The translations under genes were made by a program, and so were the position numbers. This document shows, piece by piece, positions 1 to 8,269 of a stretch of 64,000 bases of DNA; the stretch's first letter is position 1; every line of letters begins with the position of its first letter. The stretch comes from Thiosymbion sp942492625 (GTDB lineage Bacteria; Pseudomonadota; Gammaproteobacteria; Chromatiales; Chromatiaceae). Below the pieces are notes generated by a model, which made no database searches, was not told where the DNA came from, and worked only from the letters and a program-made list of their open reading frames with translations. The stretch is from positions 1 through 64,000 of the forward strand of contig CALOFM010000018.1 of assembly GCA_942492625.1 (NCBI GenBank). Direction: 5' to 3'.

Positions 1-1197
1 GATCGGTCTGCGGCTGCAGGCGGGTCTGGGTGTCGTACATGGTCAGCGCCCAGAAATCCTTGGCTGGCACATTCGGGGGCATCCTCAGTTTATAGGTCTT
101 CGAACCTTCCAGCGCCTGTTTCTGAGAATCCAGCGCGATGAGCGCGTAGTCGGAGCCCTTACCCGCCACCGTCACTGCCATCGCCGGTGACACGACGATG
201 TAGCCGAAGTGAAACAGCACGCCCGCGCATCGAGATTGTAGGCACCATTCTTTTCGAAGGCGGTGTCCTTGTTGGCGTAAGCCCTCGTCCAGGCACTGTC
301 CTCGCCGTAGATCAGATTGCCCCGGCTCACGTGGAAAGTAGCTGATCGCGCGAGCGGAGGCATTAGCGATGGCGGCGGCATCGGTGAGTATTTTTTGCAT
401 CCGCGCATCCGGATTGAAAGGCTTACCCTTTTCGATACCAATGGCCGCCATCATGCCTTTGGCCTCCGGCCCGAGATAATCATCAGGCTCCCGCTGAATC
501 AGTGCATGCAGTTTCTCGAAGGCACTGTAATCATTCGGCAGTATGGTGTTCATTACCTTACCCGAAACATTGATGAACTCCGTTTCCGGTGGGTTGTTCG
601 CGGTGGCGAGTGAGTAAACCCTCAGGCTATTACGAATATTGGTGGAAGCGGCGGGGATTGCCTTGTCGAGCGGCAATGATTTGTCCAGGTAGCCGCGCAT
701 GAACACCCAGAGTCCGTTGGTCTTCGAGGGCACGGCGAAGAATAACCCTCAGGCACCTCACCCTTGTACCCCGGCGGCAGCTGGTACTTGCCGCCCCTTG
801 CCTTTGTCAGGACCGGCAACCCCGAGGTTCACCATAAAGCGAAAGGCCATGTCGTCGAGGACACCCAGCATGCCGGTCGGTAGATCGATGACCACGGGCC
901 CATCCTTGGCGAGGTCGAAGCCGATCGCGTACATGGTCGAGGCGTTCCCGGTCAGGAACAGCGACTTGGAGTCCATCAGCTGGTCGAAGATGCAGATCTG
1001 ATTGAGCTTCACGCAGCCAGCGTCCGCCTGACCATCGCGCAGCGCGTTCATGGACAACATGGGAATGGAGTTCATAAAGACATTCACCGCCCGCGAGCGG
1101 TCGAGATAGTCGTACGCGGTCTCGACCGTCTTCACGCTCGGTACACCGTCGAAGTATTCAAGCGTACCGATGGAGGTCTCCGCCTCGACGGAGCTGT
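1..1197 (-). pseudogene. DUF1254/DUF1214 family protein, decayed and truncated
   Basis: Read on the minus strand from about 1197 downward, blocks typical of the DUF1254/DUF1214 family appear in order: YDYLDRSRAVNVF, MDSKSLFLTGN, PPGYKGEVPEGY, TEFINVSGK and GIEKGKPFNPDARM. They lie in different frames, with breaks near 820, 745 and 350, so no full-length protein can be made. The 5' end, where a signal peptide is expected, is missing at about 1197, and the 3' end runs off the left edge. The family is exported and of uncertain biochemistry. Sequencing errors could explain single slips, but the neighbouring genes are also broken, which favours real decay. Confidence 0.75.
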
Positions 1198-1198
1198 T

Positions 1199-1904
1199 TT
1201 GACATTCGATGTGCGGCTCTACGGCTGGGCTGCCGACATCGACGGTAAACTGAACTATCGGCTCCCGAACGGCCAGGACAGGGTCACCGTCGATACCGGC
1301 GATATCATCGATGGACTCCAAGGCGCCTTCATGGGCTCGGCGATGGCGCGTCGGGGTGACTGGTCGGTCTTGACCGACCTGGTCTATCGCCTCAGCGTCT
1401 CCAACAGTGCCAACAACGCGGTCCAGCTCCCCGGCCTTCGGGCCCGGAGTCAACATCAATGCCGACATGGAAGTGACCGGCTGGATTTGGAGCCTTGCCG
1501 GTGGCTATCGGGCTTATCACAGCGAGCGCGCAGACTTGAATCTGCTGCTTGGCTTTCGCATGTCGCTTCTCGATACGGACACCAAGCTGCGGGTCACCAA
1601 GTCCGCTGCCGCCGACTACCTGCCGCCGGCGAAGTTGTCGAAATCGGTCACCCTATGGGACGGCATCATCGGCGCTCGCGGCCAGATGCAGCTCGGTGAT
1701 CGCTGGTTCTTGCCCTATTACCTGGACGTCGGCACCGGCGACTCCAGCCTGACCTGGCAGGCCATGGCCGGCATCGGCTACGGCTTCGACTGGGGCAGTC
1801 TGTGGCTGACCTACTGCCACTTCTATTACGACCAGAGCGGTGACGACCTTTTGGACGATATGAGCTTCAGCGGCCCTGAGTTCGGCGTCGGCTTCAGCTT
1901 CTGA
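1199..1904 (+). pseudogene. Outer-membrane beta-barrel-like protein, frameshifted and lacking its 5' end
   Basis: The first half (about 1199-1440, starting TFDVRLYGWAADIDGKL) and second half (about 1440-1904, ending in ...FSGPEFGVGFSF) read as one beta-barrel-like protein with alternating hydrophobic/polar strands and a C-terminal phenylalanine, as in outer-membrane porin-like proteins. The halves are in different frames, so there is a one- or two-base slip near 1430-1445. No signal peptide or ribosome site is present: the reading begins at the joint with the divergent DUF1254 remnant. Substrate or role cannot be inferred. The second-half frame alone gives an uninterrupted 165-codon stretch but would lack export signals. 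Confidence 0.6.
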
Positions 1905-1991
1905 AATGGGCTCGTGAAGCCGTTCCCCAGTACCCCTTGTGCTGCCCTAGGCAGTGCCGTAGACGTCGACAACCAAGAGAGACATCTTAAC

Positions 1992-3706
1992 ATGAAGAAC
2001 GACCAACTCCATCGTCCGCCCACTGCGGTCACGGCCCTGCTCGCCCTACCGCTTCTCTCGATCGCGATCGCGCTGCCAACGTCGCAGCGGCCGCGGATGC
2101 CCTCATCCATGATGCGGAGCATCAGATCCTGCTGACACAGCATGCGGAGCGCTGGGCCGCGGAAGACGCGCAGGTACTGATGCCAAGCTGGCCGCGCTGC
2201 GGGAGCAAACGGGCGGCAAGCCGCCGGAACATTGTCTATATCCTGCTCGATGATCTCGGCTTCGGCGAGATCGGCATGCCCGACGTGGACGTCGTGCGCG
2301 GTTATTCGACGCCGAACATCTCGCAGTTGGCCGACGAGGGCATGTCGCTGATGCGAATGTATACGGAGCCGAGCTGCACGCCGACCCGGGTGGCGATGAT
2401 GACGGGGCGCTATGCCGTACGTACCGGTACGAGCGAGGCCAAGGCAACGGTGGCCGCGGACGGCCTGTCCGCCTGGGAAGTGACGCTGGCCGAGGTCCTG
2501 AGCCAGGCCGGCTAAGAGACCGTACACATGGGCAAGTGGCACCTCGGTGACATCGAGGAGTCCTACGCCGCCAATCAGGGCTTCGACTTCGCCGAGCACC
2601 CGCTACACCAGCAGGGACAGATGGCCATCATGAATGAGACGGCGGAGATCGAGGGCATGACCATTGGTCAATCGCGCCGACTCCGGGCGGATACCTTCGA
2701 GCTCGACAGGACCTTCCGCACCAACCCCAACGCCATGGTCTACGGCATCGTCGGCAAGAAGGGCGGCCCGGTGCGCGAGGTGAATTTCGCGGCCGGCGAG
2801 GTCTTTACCCAAGACCACTACAACCGCATGGAGGAAGGCTACAATGACGGCGCCCTGCGCGAGTTCGAACGCCTGGCGGGCGGGGAGAAGCCCTTCTTTC
2901 TGGAGTACTGGCCACAGCTCCCGCTGTCGTTCACACGCAGCGATATCATGCAGGCGAAGACACTCAACGGCGGCCCGATCGCCGAATCGATCACCAAGGT
3001 GGACGGCTGGATCGGCGAGTTCCTGGACAAGATCGACGCCCTCGGCATTGCCGACAATACCGTCGTCGTGGTCATGGGCGACAACGGCCCCTTCATGCAT
3101 TACGTGGACAAGAGCGGCCAGTCCGATCGGATCTACCGCGGCGGAAAGACCAACCACCTGGAGGGTGGTGTCCGCACCAACGCCTTCATTCGTTGGCCCG
3201 CCGCGATCGAGGCCGGCGCCCGCACCCAAGACATTATCCATGTGACGGATCTGTTCACCTCCCTCGCCCGCATGGCAGGCGCCGATCAATACATCCCCCG
3301 GGACCGATTGATCGACGGGCTGGATCAAACGCCGATGCTCTTGCTCGGAGAGACGCATGGTCGCCGCGACTATGTGTTCGTCTACGAGGGACCGACGCTG
3401 AAGTCGATCGTCAAGCAGCAGTACAAGTTCCACCTGCCCGCCCCGGGCACCAACCCGATCGCCGCGCCGATCTTCGATCTCTACAAGAATCCACGCGAGG
3501 ACCGCCCGCAGGACGCCATCTTCTACGGCGTCGGCTTCGGCGGGCAGTTCGTCGCGATGCTCAAGCGTCACCTGGCCATGAAGCAGAAGTACCCGGATCG
3601 CGAGTCCGCTCACGGAGTGCCCTACGGGGGTATCGAGAATCTGCGGCCCGAAACCCAGGCCCTTGTCAAAGGCTTTAAGATGCAGAAAGAGCTGATGCAG
3701 CCATAA
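1992..3706 (+). pseudogene. Arylsulfatase (sulfatase family), inactivated
   Basis: An ATG at 1992 after a GAGAGA stretch opens a signal-peptide-like sequence (LLALPLLSIAIALP). The frame then shifts at least twice between about 2070 and 2230 before the sulfatase core NIVYILLDDLGFGEIGMP. The formylglycine motif CTPTR is present near 2376-2390, where Cys would be modified by a sulfatase-maturing enzyme. A TAA at 2513-2515 falls where homologues have Tyr before ETVHMGKWHLG. Downstream of 2528 the frame is open to 3706 and includes MGDNGPF and the GGKTNHLEGGVR block. Family role: hydrolysis of sulfate esters in the periplasm. The nonsense codon plus frameshifts make function very unlikely. Confidence 0.85.
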
Positions 3707-3737
3707 TGCTAGTGTTGTCCCGTCGACGGCGCTCGAC

Positions 3738-5120
3738 ATGACCCGGCCCGCGCTGCGCTTCCGGCCTGTGCCCATGCAACGCGGGATTGCCGCTTCGGTG
3801 TTGGCAATGCTGTTGCTCGGTGCGTGCAGCACCGAGCGCAGCCTGATGCCGACCCCGCTGCTCTACCAGGACCTGAAGCCGAACATCTTCTTCCGCGACA
3901 TACCGCCCGAGCGACAGCGTCCGGACGTGGACCTGCTCTACATCACCGACCGGGCGACCGAGACGGACCCCGACGCCGAACTGCCCTATGGCCAGGAGCG
4001 CAGCTCCTCCGTGGCCTTCGGCACGACCGTCGTGCACATCGGCGACAACCTCGACTGGACCGAGCTGGCGGAACAGAGCCACTCGCCGCAGCGCACGCAG
4101 CAGATCAAGCTTAGGCTCGGCGAGACGACCGAGATCGGGCGCTTTCCCACCGAGCCCTACGGCATCGTCGTCGACGGACCGCGCATCCGCCGGTCACCAG
4201 CGGCGACGCGGCAACACCGAGAGGCCAAGGTCGGGCTCTATCGCGAGCTGGCCGCGCGCCTGGCGCGCGCGCCGAGCCGCGAGATCGTGCTCTACGTGCA
4301 CGGCTTCAACGAGACCCTCGCGAGCGCCGCCTACACCACCGCGGAGCTGTGCCACTTCCTGGGCCGAGAGGATGTCTGCGCCTTCTTCACCTGGCCCGCA
4401 TCCGCCTCCGGAAACGCATTGATCTCGTATACGAGCACCACCGAATCCGCTGCCTATGCGCTCAACCACCTGAAGAAGACGTTGCGCATGATCGGCGAGA
4501 TGCCGGGGGTCGAGGCGGTGCATGTGCTGGCCCACAGCCGCGGTGCCGCACTGACCATGGATGCCCTGAGCCAGCTCGGCAGCGAGTACCAAGCGCGCGG
4601 CGGGGAGGTGTTCTCGGCCCTGCCACTGCGCAACGTCTTTCTGCTGTCGCCCGATCTCGACACGGACATTGCCGCCCAACGGGTCGGCGTCGGACTGTCC
4701 GATCCAGACCTGGTACCGGATTGGTCCGTCCGTCGCTACCAGGGCGATGCGCAAGACTCGGGCTTCCGGTTGACCATCTACGCGTCCCCTTTGGATCGGG
4801 CGTTGCTGTTCTCGCGCATCCTGTTCCGCAGCAATCGCCGGGTCGGCGGTGCCGGAGTGGAGGACATGAGTGATCAGATGCAGGACTTCTTCGCGAAGTG
4901 GGGGCGTTTCGATCTGATCGTCTACCAGGGCAAGCGGACCGACGCCTTCGGCCACTCCTTCTTCACCAGCAATCCGGTGGTCAGCTCCGACCTGGTGCAA
5001 CTGATTCGTTTCGGTAAGCGGCCAGGCGATCCGGAGCGGCCGCTGCGCCAGGTAGGCCCGGTGACTTGGGTGTTCGAGGAGGCCGAACCGCAGTCCACGG
5101 CAGAAGCTTCCGGGTTGTGA
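3738..5120 (+). CDS. Alpha/beta hydrolase lipoprotein (DUF900-like)
   Basis: A 460-residue protein whose N terminus has a hydrophobic segment ending in the lipobox LLGAC (Cys30), so it is probably a lipoprotein. Alpha/beta-hydrolase features are an oxyanion-type segment VLYVHGFNET (about residue 180) and a nucleophile elbow AHSRGA (about residue 260), where Ser would be catalytic; this resembles the DUF900 hydrolase group. An alternative start at 3774 (MQRGIAAS) would still keep the lipobox. It follows the dead sulfatase by 31 bases and precedes the patatin gene, so lipid or ester hydrolysis near the envelope is plausible, but the substrate is unknown. The frame is intact, unlike the genes to its left. 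Confidence 0.75.
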   Translation: MTRPALRFRPVPMQRGIAASVLAMLLLGACSTERSLMPTPLLYQDLKPNIFFRDIPPERQRPDVDLLYITDRATETDPDAELPYGQERSSSVAFGTTVVHIGDNLDWTELAEQSHSPQRTQQIKLRLGETTEIGRFPTEPYGIVVDGPRIRRSPAATRQHREAKVGLYRELAARLARAPSREIVLYVHGFNETLASAAYTTAELCHFLGREDVCAFFTWPASASGNALISYTSTTESAAYALNHLKKTLRMIGEMPGVEAVHVLAHSRGAALTMDALSQLGSEYQARGGEVFSALPLRNVFLLSPDLDTDIAAQRVGVGLSDPDLVPDWSVRRYQGDAQDSGFRLTIYASPLDRALLFSRILFRSNRRVGGAGVEDMSDQMQDFFAKWGRFDLIVYQGKRTDAFGHSFFTSNPVVSSDLVQLIRFGKRPGDPERPLRQVGPVTWVFEEAEPQSTAEASGL

Positions 5121-5149
5121 TTCAAGCTTCAATAGTGATCGATGTCGTC

Positions 5150-5245
5150 GCATTGCGCGCGACAAGGCCCTGCTGGGTTCCGATAGCGACACGCCGATCG
5201 ACGACAGCGGCTTCAGCGGTCCGTGCCCGGGCGCGGACGTCGGTT
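5150..5245 (+). pseudogene. Possible C-terminal scrap of a second beta-barrel gene
   Basis: In this gap between two intact genes one frame reads DSGFSGP followed by GADVGFRL. That resembles the end of the barrel remnant at 1199-1904 (DMSFSGPEFGVGFSF). It is too short to be certain. If real, it is the last strand of a related gene whose remainder was deleted. Confidence 0.25.
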
Positions 5246-5286
5246 TCCGTCTCCTATATCCAACGCAACAACGGGGTTGAAGGGCC

Positions 5287-6198
5287 ATGTCCGATTCCAA
5301 GACAGTATCGCTGATCCTCGGCAGCGGCGGTGCGCGCGGGTTGGCACACATTGGCGTGATTGCCGAGCTTGAGGAACGCGGCTATGAGATTTCGTCCATC
5401 GTGGGCTGCTCGATGGGGGCACTGGTCGGGGGGCTGTACGTCGCCGGCAAGCTCCCGGACTTCGAGTCCTGGGTCACCACGCTCTCCGAATGGGACGTCA
5501 TCCGTTTCCTGAACATCTCCTTGACCAACCGATCCGGCATGATGAAGGGCGACCTCATCATGTCCGAACTGCGAGGGCTGGTGGGTGAGCGGCGGATCGA
5601 GGACCTGCCGATGGGTTTCACCGCAGTCGCGACCGACCTCCGGCACAAGAAAGAGGTCTGGTTGAGTCGCGGCGATCTGTTCGAAGCGATCCGGGCGTCG
5701 ATCTCGATTCCCGGCATCTTTACGCCCAAGGAGATTGGTGGCCGGGCACTTGTCGACGGCGGTCTGCTGAATCCGCTCCCGGTGGCGCCGGCCACCGATC
5801 ATGCCACCGATCTGTCCATTGCGGTGAGCCTGAACGGACGGGAAGTCGCGCAACCGCTGGGGCCGAATCCGCCTCCGCTGCCCGAGGGCTCCATCGCGTC
5901 CTATCGATCCCGGATCGAGGGCTTCGTCACCAGCCTTCAGGAGAAGCTCGGCATCGAACCGCAGCCCGAGCCGGCATTGACGCGGCCGATGCACCTTACC
6001 GACGTGCTGCTCGGCATGTTCGACACCATGCAGGCCGCAATCGCGCGTTATCGGTTAGCGTCCTATCCGCCCGACATTCTGCTCGATATTCCGGACAACG
6101 TCTGCGAGACCCACGAGCTCTACAAGGCCGCGCAACTGATCGCCACAGGGCGTTTTTGGGCGCGCGAGTGTCTCGACCGCCGGGCCGATCGGGGATAA
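5287..6198 (+). CDS. Patatin-like phospholipase
   Basis: A 303-residue protein with all patatin landmarks: the oxyanion glycine loop GSGGARG (residues 12-18), the nucleophile motif GCSMG with Ser42, and the catalytic aspartate in DGG (Asp157). Ser and Asp form the dyad that hydrolyses acyl esters of phospholipids in this family (RssA-like group). There is no signal peptide, so it is probably cytoplasmic or peripherally bound to the membrane. The ATG at 5287 follows AAGGGCC. It lies downstream of the lipoprotein hydrolase in the same orientation with a 166-base gap, so it may have its own promoter. Substrate unknown. Confidence 0.88.
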   Translation: MSDSKTVSLILGSGGARGLAHIGVIAELEERGYEISSIVGCSMGALVGGLYVAGKLPDFESWVTTLSEWDVIRFLNISLTNRSGMMKGDLIMSELRGLVGERRIEDLPMGFTAVATDLRHKKEVWLSRGDLFEAIRASISIPGIFTPKEIGGRALVDGGLLNPLPVAPATDHATDLSIAVSLNGREVAQPLGPNPPPLPEGSIASYRSRIEGFVTSLQEKLGIEPQPEPALTRPMHLTDVLLGMFDTMQAAIARYRLASYPPDILLDIPDNVCETHELYKAAQLIATGRFWARECLDRRADRG

Positions 6199-6334
6199 GT
6201 ATCGGTTCAAAATGAACTTGAATAAATCGGTAAATGGCGCGGGGCCGGGCTGATCCTCGACACCGAGCGCGGGCCGGTCAGCGCCTGTGCGAGTCGGCCT
6301 GCGACGGATACTGCCGAGAGGCATCAAGGGCAGC

Positions 6335-6400
6335 AATGGTCTCGTTCCCACGCTCCGCGTGGGAATGCATCCTCAGCCGCTCCGCGGCGTGTCTCTCGCG
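6335..6400. repeat. Dispersed hairpin repeat (TTCCCACGCTCCGCGTGGGAA type)
   Basis: The core TCCCACGCTCCGCGTGGGA is a near-perfect palindrome of the kind scattered between genes in many proteobacterial genomes; the following CGCTCCGCGGCG extends the repeat. No coding potential. Confidence 0.55.
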
Positions 6401-6835
6401 ACTCGGCCGGCATCCGAGCGGTCGAATCAGGACGCGGAGTCACACCGGTGGAGGAAACGAAGCTGGTGAAGCTGACTGACAAAGCCATCGTCAGGATGGT
6501 GAGCGAGTCACCGGGCCGTAACGCAAGTGAACCCACGGGTGGCCCCGACAAAAAATAGCTGTGGAGGTCGAGCTCTCTATGGTGGAGCGAAGGCAGCAGG
6601 ATACGTCGCAGACTGACTGTTGAGGCGTATCCCTCCGCCGGGGTGGTAAGGATAGCACGGTGACAAGGGCATGCTAAGCAACTGGAGAAGCCGTCCTCGC
6701 CCCAGGCAGAAATGGCTGGAGCAAGGTAGGCCGTATAACCGGTCTTCCCGGGAAATCGGCCGAAGGCGAGACGGTGGCGGCGAGGTTCGTATTAGTGATG
6801 AAGCGGGGTAACGCCCGTGGAGCGAAGGGGCCTTA

Positions 6836-7401
6836 GGTGGTTTGATAGAAAAAAGTTACCCACTCGTCACCGCAGTTTTGTTCGCATTCCCGATTTGTTT
6901 CACCACGAAGGACACGAAGGACACGAAGAGCACCAAGAGATTAGATAACGAAGCGCTTGATCCCGTTCTTTAGTTTCGCGACATTGAAGTTCATGAGCAG
7001 ACCGATTTTGACCCCGGCCAGCTTCATGTATGTCAGCAATTGCGCCTCATGGATACCTTTGATTTGCTCCACGCACTTCAGCTCAATGATCAGTTTCTCC
7101 TCTATGAAAAGATCGACCCGGTAGCCGCACTCCAGGCGCGCACCTTTGTATTCGACCGGCAGGGGATATGGCAGTTTGAACACGATGCCATTGAGTTTCA
7201 GCTCGTGCGCAAGACACTGCTCGTATGTCGATTCGAGCAGGCCAGGCCCCAACTCTCGATGGGCCGTCAGCGCGCACCCAATGACCCGATTCGACAATTC
7301 TTCGAATTCCATTCTTCGTGTTCTTCGTGTTCTTCGTGTTCTTCGTGGTTCAAATACCGGGTTTAGATTAACTCTGGGTAACTTTGTTACCTGAAATCAC
7401 C
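6836..7401. mobile_element. 566-bp GxxExxY-carrying element, copy 1, with terminal inverted repeats and TTA target duplication
   Basis: Left end GGTGGTTTGATAG...AAAGTTACCCA and the reverse complement of the right end GGTGATTTCAGGTAAC...AAAGTTACCCA are imperfect inverted repeats of about 30 bases. TTA is present immediately outside both ends (6833-6835 and 7402-7404). Inside the ends are inverted clusters of a 9-base unit (CACGAAGGA-type at about 6903-6930; TTCTTCGTG-type at about 7314-7350). The only gene is the GxxExxY gene at 6941-7312. No transposase is encoded, so movement would need help from elsewhere. The copy at 48495-49042 confirms the boundaries. Confidence 0.8.
6941..7312 (-). CDS. 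GxxExxY protein
   Basis: A 123-residue protein with the family-naming motif G-L-L-E-S-T-Y (Gly24 to Tyr30). It also has a nuclease-like core: an Asp in YRVDLF followed by IELK, a PD-(D/E)xK-like arrangement. The family is widespread, often next to short tandem repeats, and its function is not established. Nearly identical to the protein at 48591-48962; differences include Ala/Val at the TAHRE/TVHRE position and a Pro/Gln change. The start ATG at 7312 lies just inside the cluster of TTCTTCGTG repeats, which therefore forms its upstream region. Confidence 0.85.
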   Translation of the reverse strand: MEFEELSNRVIGCALTAHRELGPGLLESTYEQCLAHELKLNGIVFKLPYPLPVEYKGARLECGYRVDLFIEEKLIIELKCVEQIKGIHEAQLLTYMKLAGVKIGLLMNFNVAKLKNGIKRFVI

Positions 7402-7445
7402 TTACTGCAGATGATGACTTCGGCAACATGGGAGGCAGGGGTGAG

Positions 7446-7638
7446 ATGATAAAGGCACCTATTGATCTGCAAGACCTGAGACGAAGGATATACGTCAACG
7501 CGAAGGCTGAATAGTTTTGGCGCTTCTGGCGCCAAGGCTTCGGCTGGAAACGGTGGAGTAGAAGGTGGGCTGTATGCTGTCCTGGGGTTATTTGATAACT
7601 ACCGGGTGCGGCCACAGTCGAAAGTCGTCCCAGCATGA
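7446..7638 (+). pseudogene. Group II intron reverse transcriptase/maturase, internally deleted
   Basis: The start reads MIKAPIDLQDLRRRIYVNAKAE, the usual N terminus of group II intron maturases. A stop then follows directly, and the next recognisable residues (FWRFWR, GFGWKRWSR, then in a shifted frame LYAVLGLFDNYRV...SKVVPA) are the extreme C terminus. The whole RT palm, thumb and X domain are missing. Not functional. Confidence 0.65.
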
Positions 7639-7830
7639 TAGATCTCATAAACTTTGAGGTGAAGTGTGCAGGTGCGCGTAGTGCGGGAAATCCGCATGCT
7701 GCGTGCGATGTGGCGGGAGTTGGAAACGGGGCTACGGAATGACCTATTCGGGCACGAAAGGGGAAACCCTGGATACAGACAAGGTCCATCCTAGTGGGCT
7801 ACCGCGCCAGCTCTCGACCCTACCGAGCTT

Positions 7831-8186
7831 GAATAGCTCGTTCCAATATTTGCACCATACGAGCTATCTCTGAAATTTCGTGCATCTTTTAGTTCTTCAC
7901 CCACAGGTTGACAGCACCATAAACTTGCGGTATGTTGTTGATGTTTGTCTCGGCTGACCAGTTAGTACGGATGAGAGGAAGGCGGCACGGTGGGCCGCCG
8001 GGTTTGATGAAGGAACGCAGGAAAGAGGTGAAGAGAAGCGGCGAGAGAGTTGAGAATGGAAGCTGATGTGGTTGTCGGCAAGCTCGACCTGCACAGTAAA
8101 GTGAACAGCGATCGACGAGCATCCTAGTAGCACCGATGAACAAGCGGCCCAGCGGGTGTATGTGCCGGCCTCCCCGGAACAACTGG
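7831..8186. other. Intergenic stretch with no recognised gene
   Basis: Between the intron remnant and the terminator of the large operon. Short open frames exist on the minus strand but show no familiar motif. I see nothing else here. Confidence 0.4.
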
Positions 8187-8231
8187 GCAAAAACCTGACC
8201 TGAGGATCGGTGCCGGCCAAGGCCTCAGGTC
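8187..8231 (-). terminator. Probable Rho-independent terminator of the eCIS operon
   Basis: A perfect 9-bp stem, GACCTGAGG (8197-8205) with CCTCAGGTC (8223-8231), and a 17-base loop. On the minus strand the stem is followed by AGGTTTTTG (T-run at 8189-8193). It begins 38 bases after the stop of the last operon gene. Confidence 0.6.
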
Positions 8232-8269
8232 ATCCCATGCTGCATGCGCCGCCTCGACGACTCCAATCC

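Larger units (their letters stand above)
6440..7830 (+). ncRNA. Group II intron remnant, reverse-transcriptase core deleted, interrupted by a GxxExxY element
   Basis: From about 6440 to 6835 the sequence looks like intron 5' RNA domains (motifs such as GGTAACGCCCGTGGAGCGAAGGGG just before the maturase region). It resumes at 7402 with a maturase start at 7446 and, after the maturase stop at 7636, continues with 3' intron domains (CCGCATGCTGCGTGCGATGTGG and GGAAACCCTGG stretches). The maturase is reduced to its two ends. The GxxExxY element splits the RNA at 6836-7401. Exact 5' and 3' splice boundaries could not be fixed by eye. It cannot self-mobilise. Identification rests on recognising the maturase termini and the order of flanking sequence. 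Confidence 0.6.

Noticed and set aside
758..1468. A 236-codon minus-strand frame as one intact gene
   Set aside because: Only its second half matches DUF1254; the first half is antisense to the barrel remnant.
6900..7350. Short regular repeats (CACGAAGGA, TTCTTCGTG) as a CRISPR array
   Set aside because: Units are contiguous 9-mers without spacers and are inverted at the two ends of a GxxExxY element.
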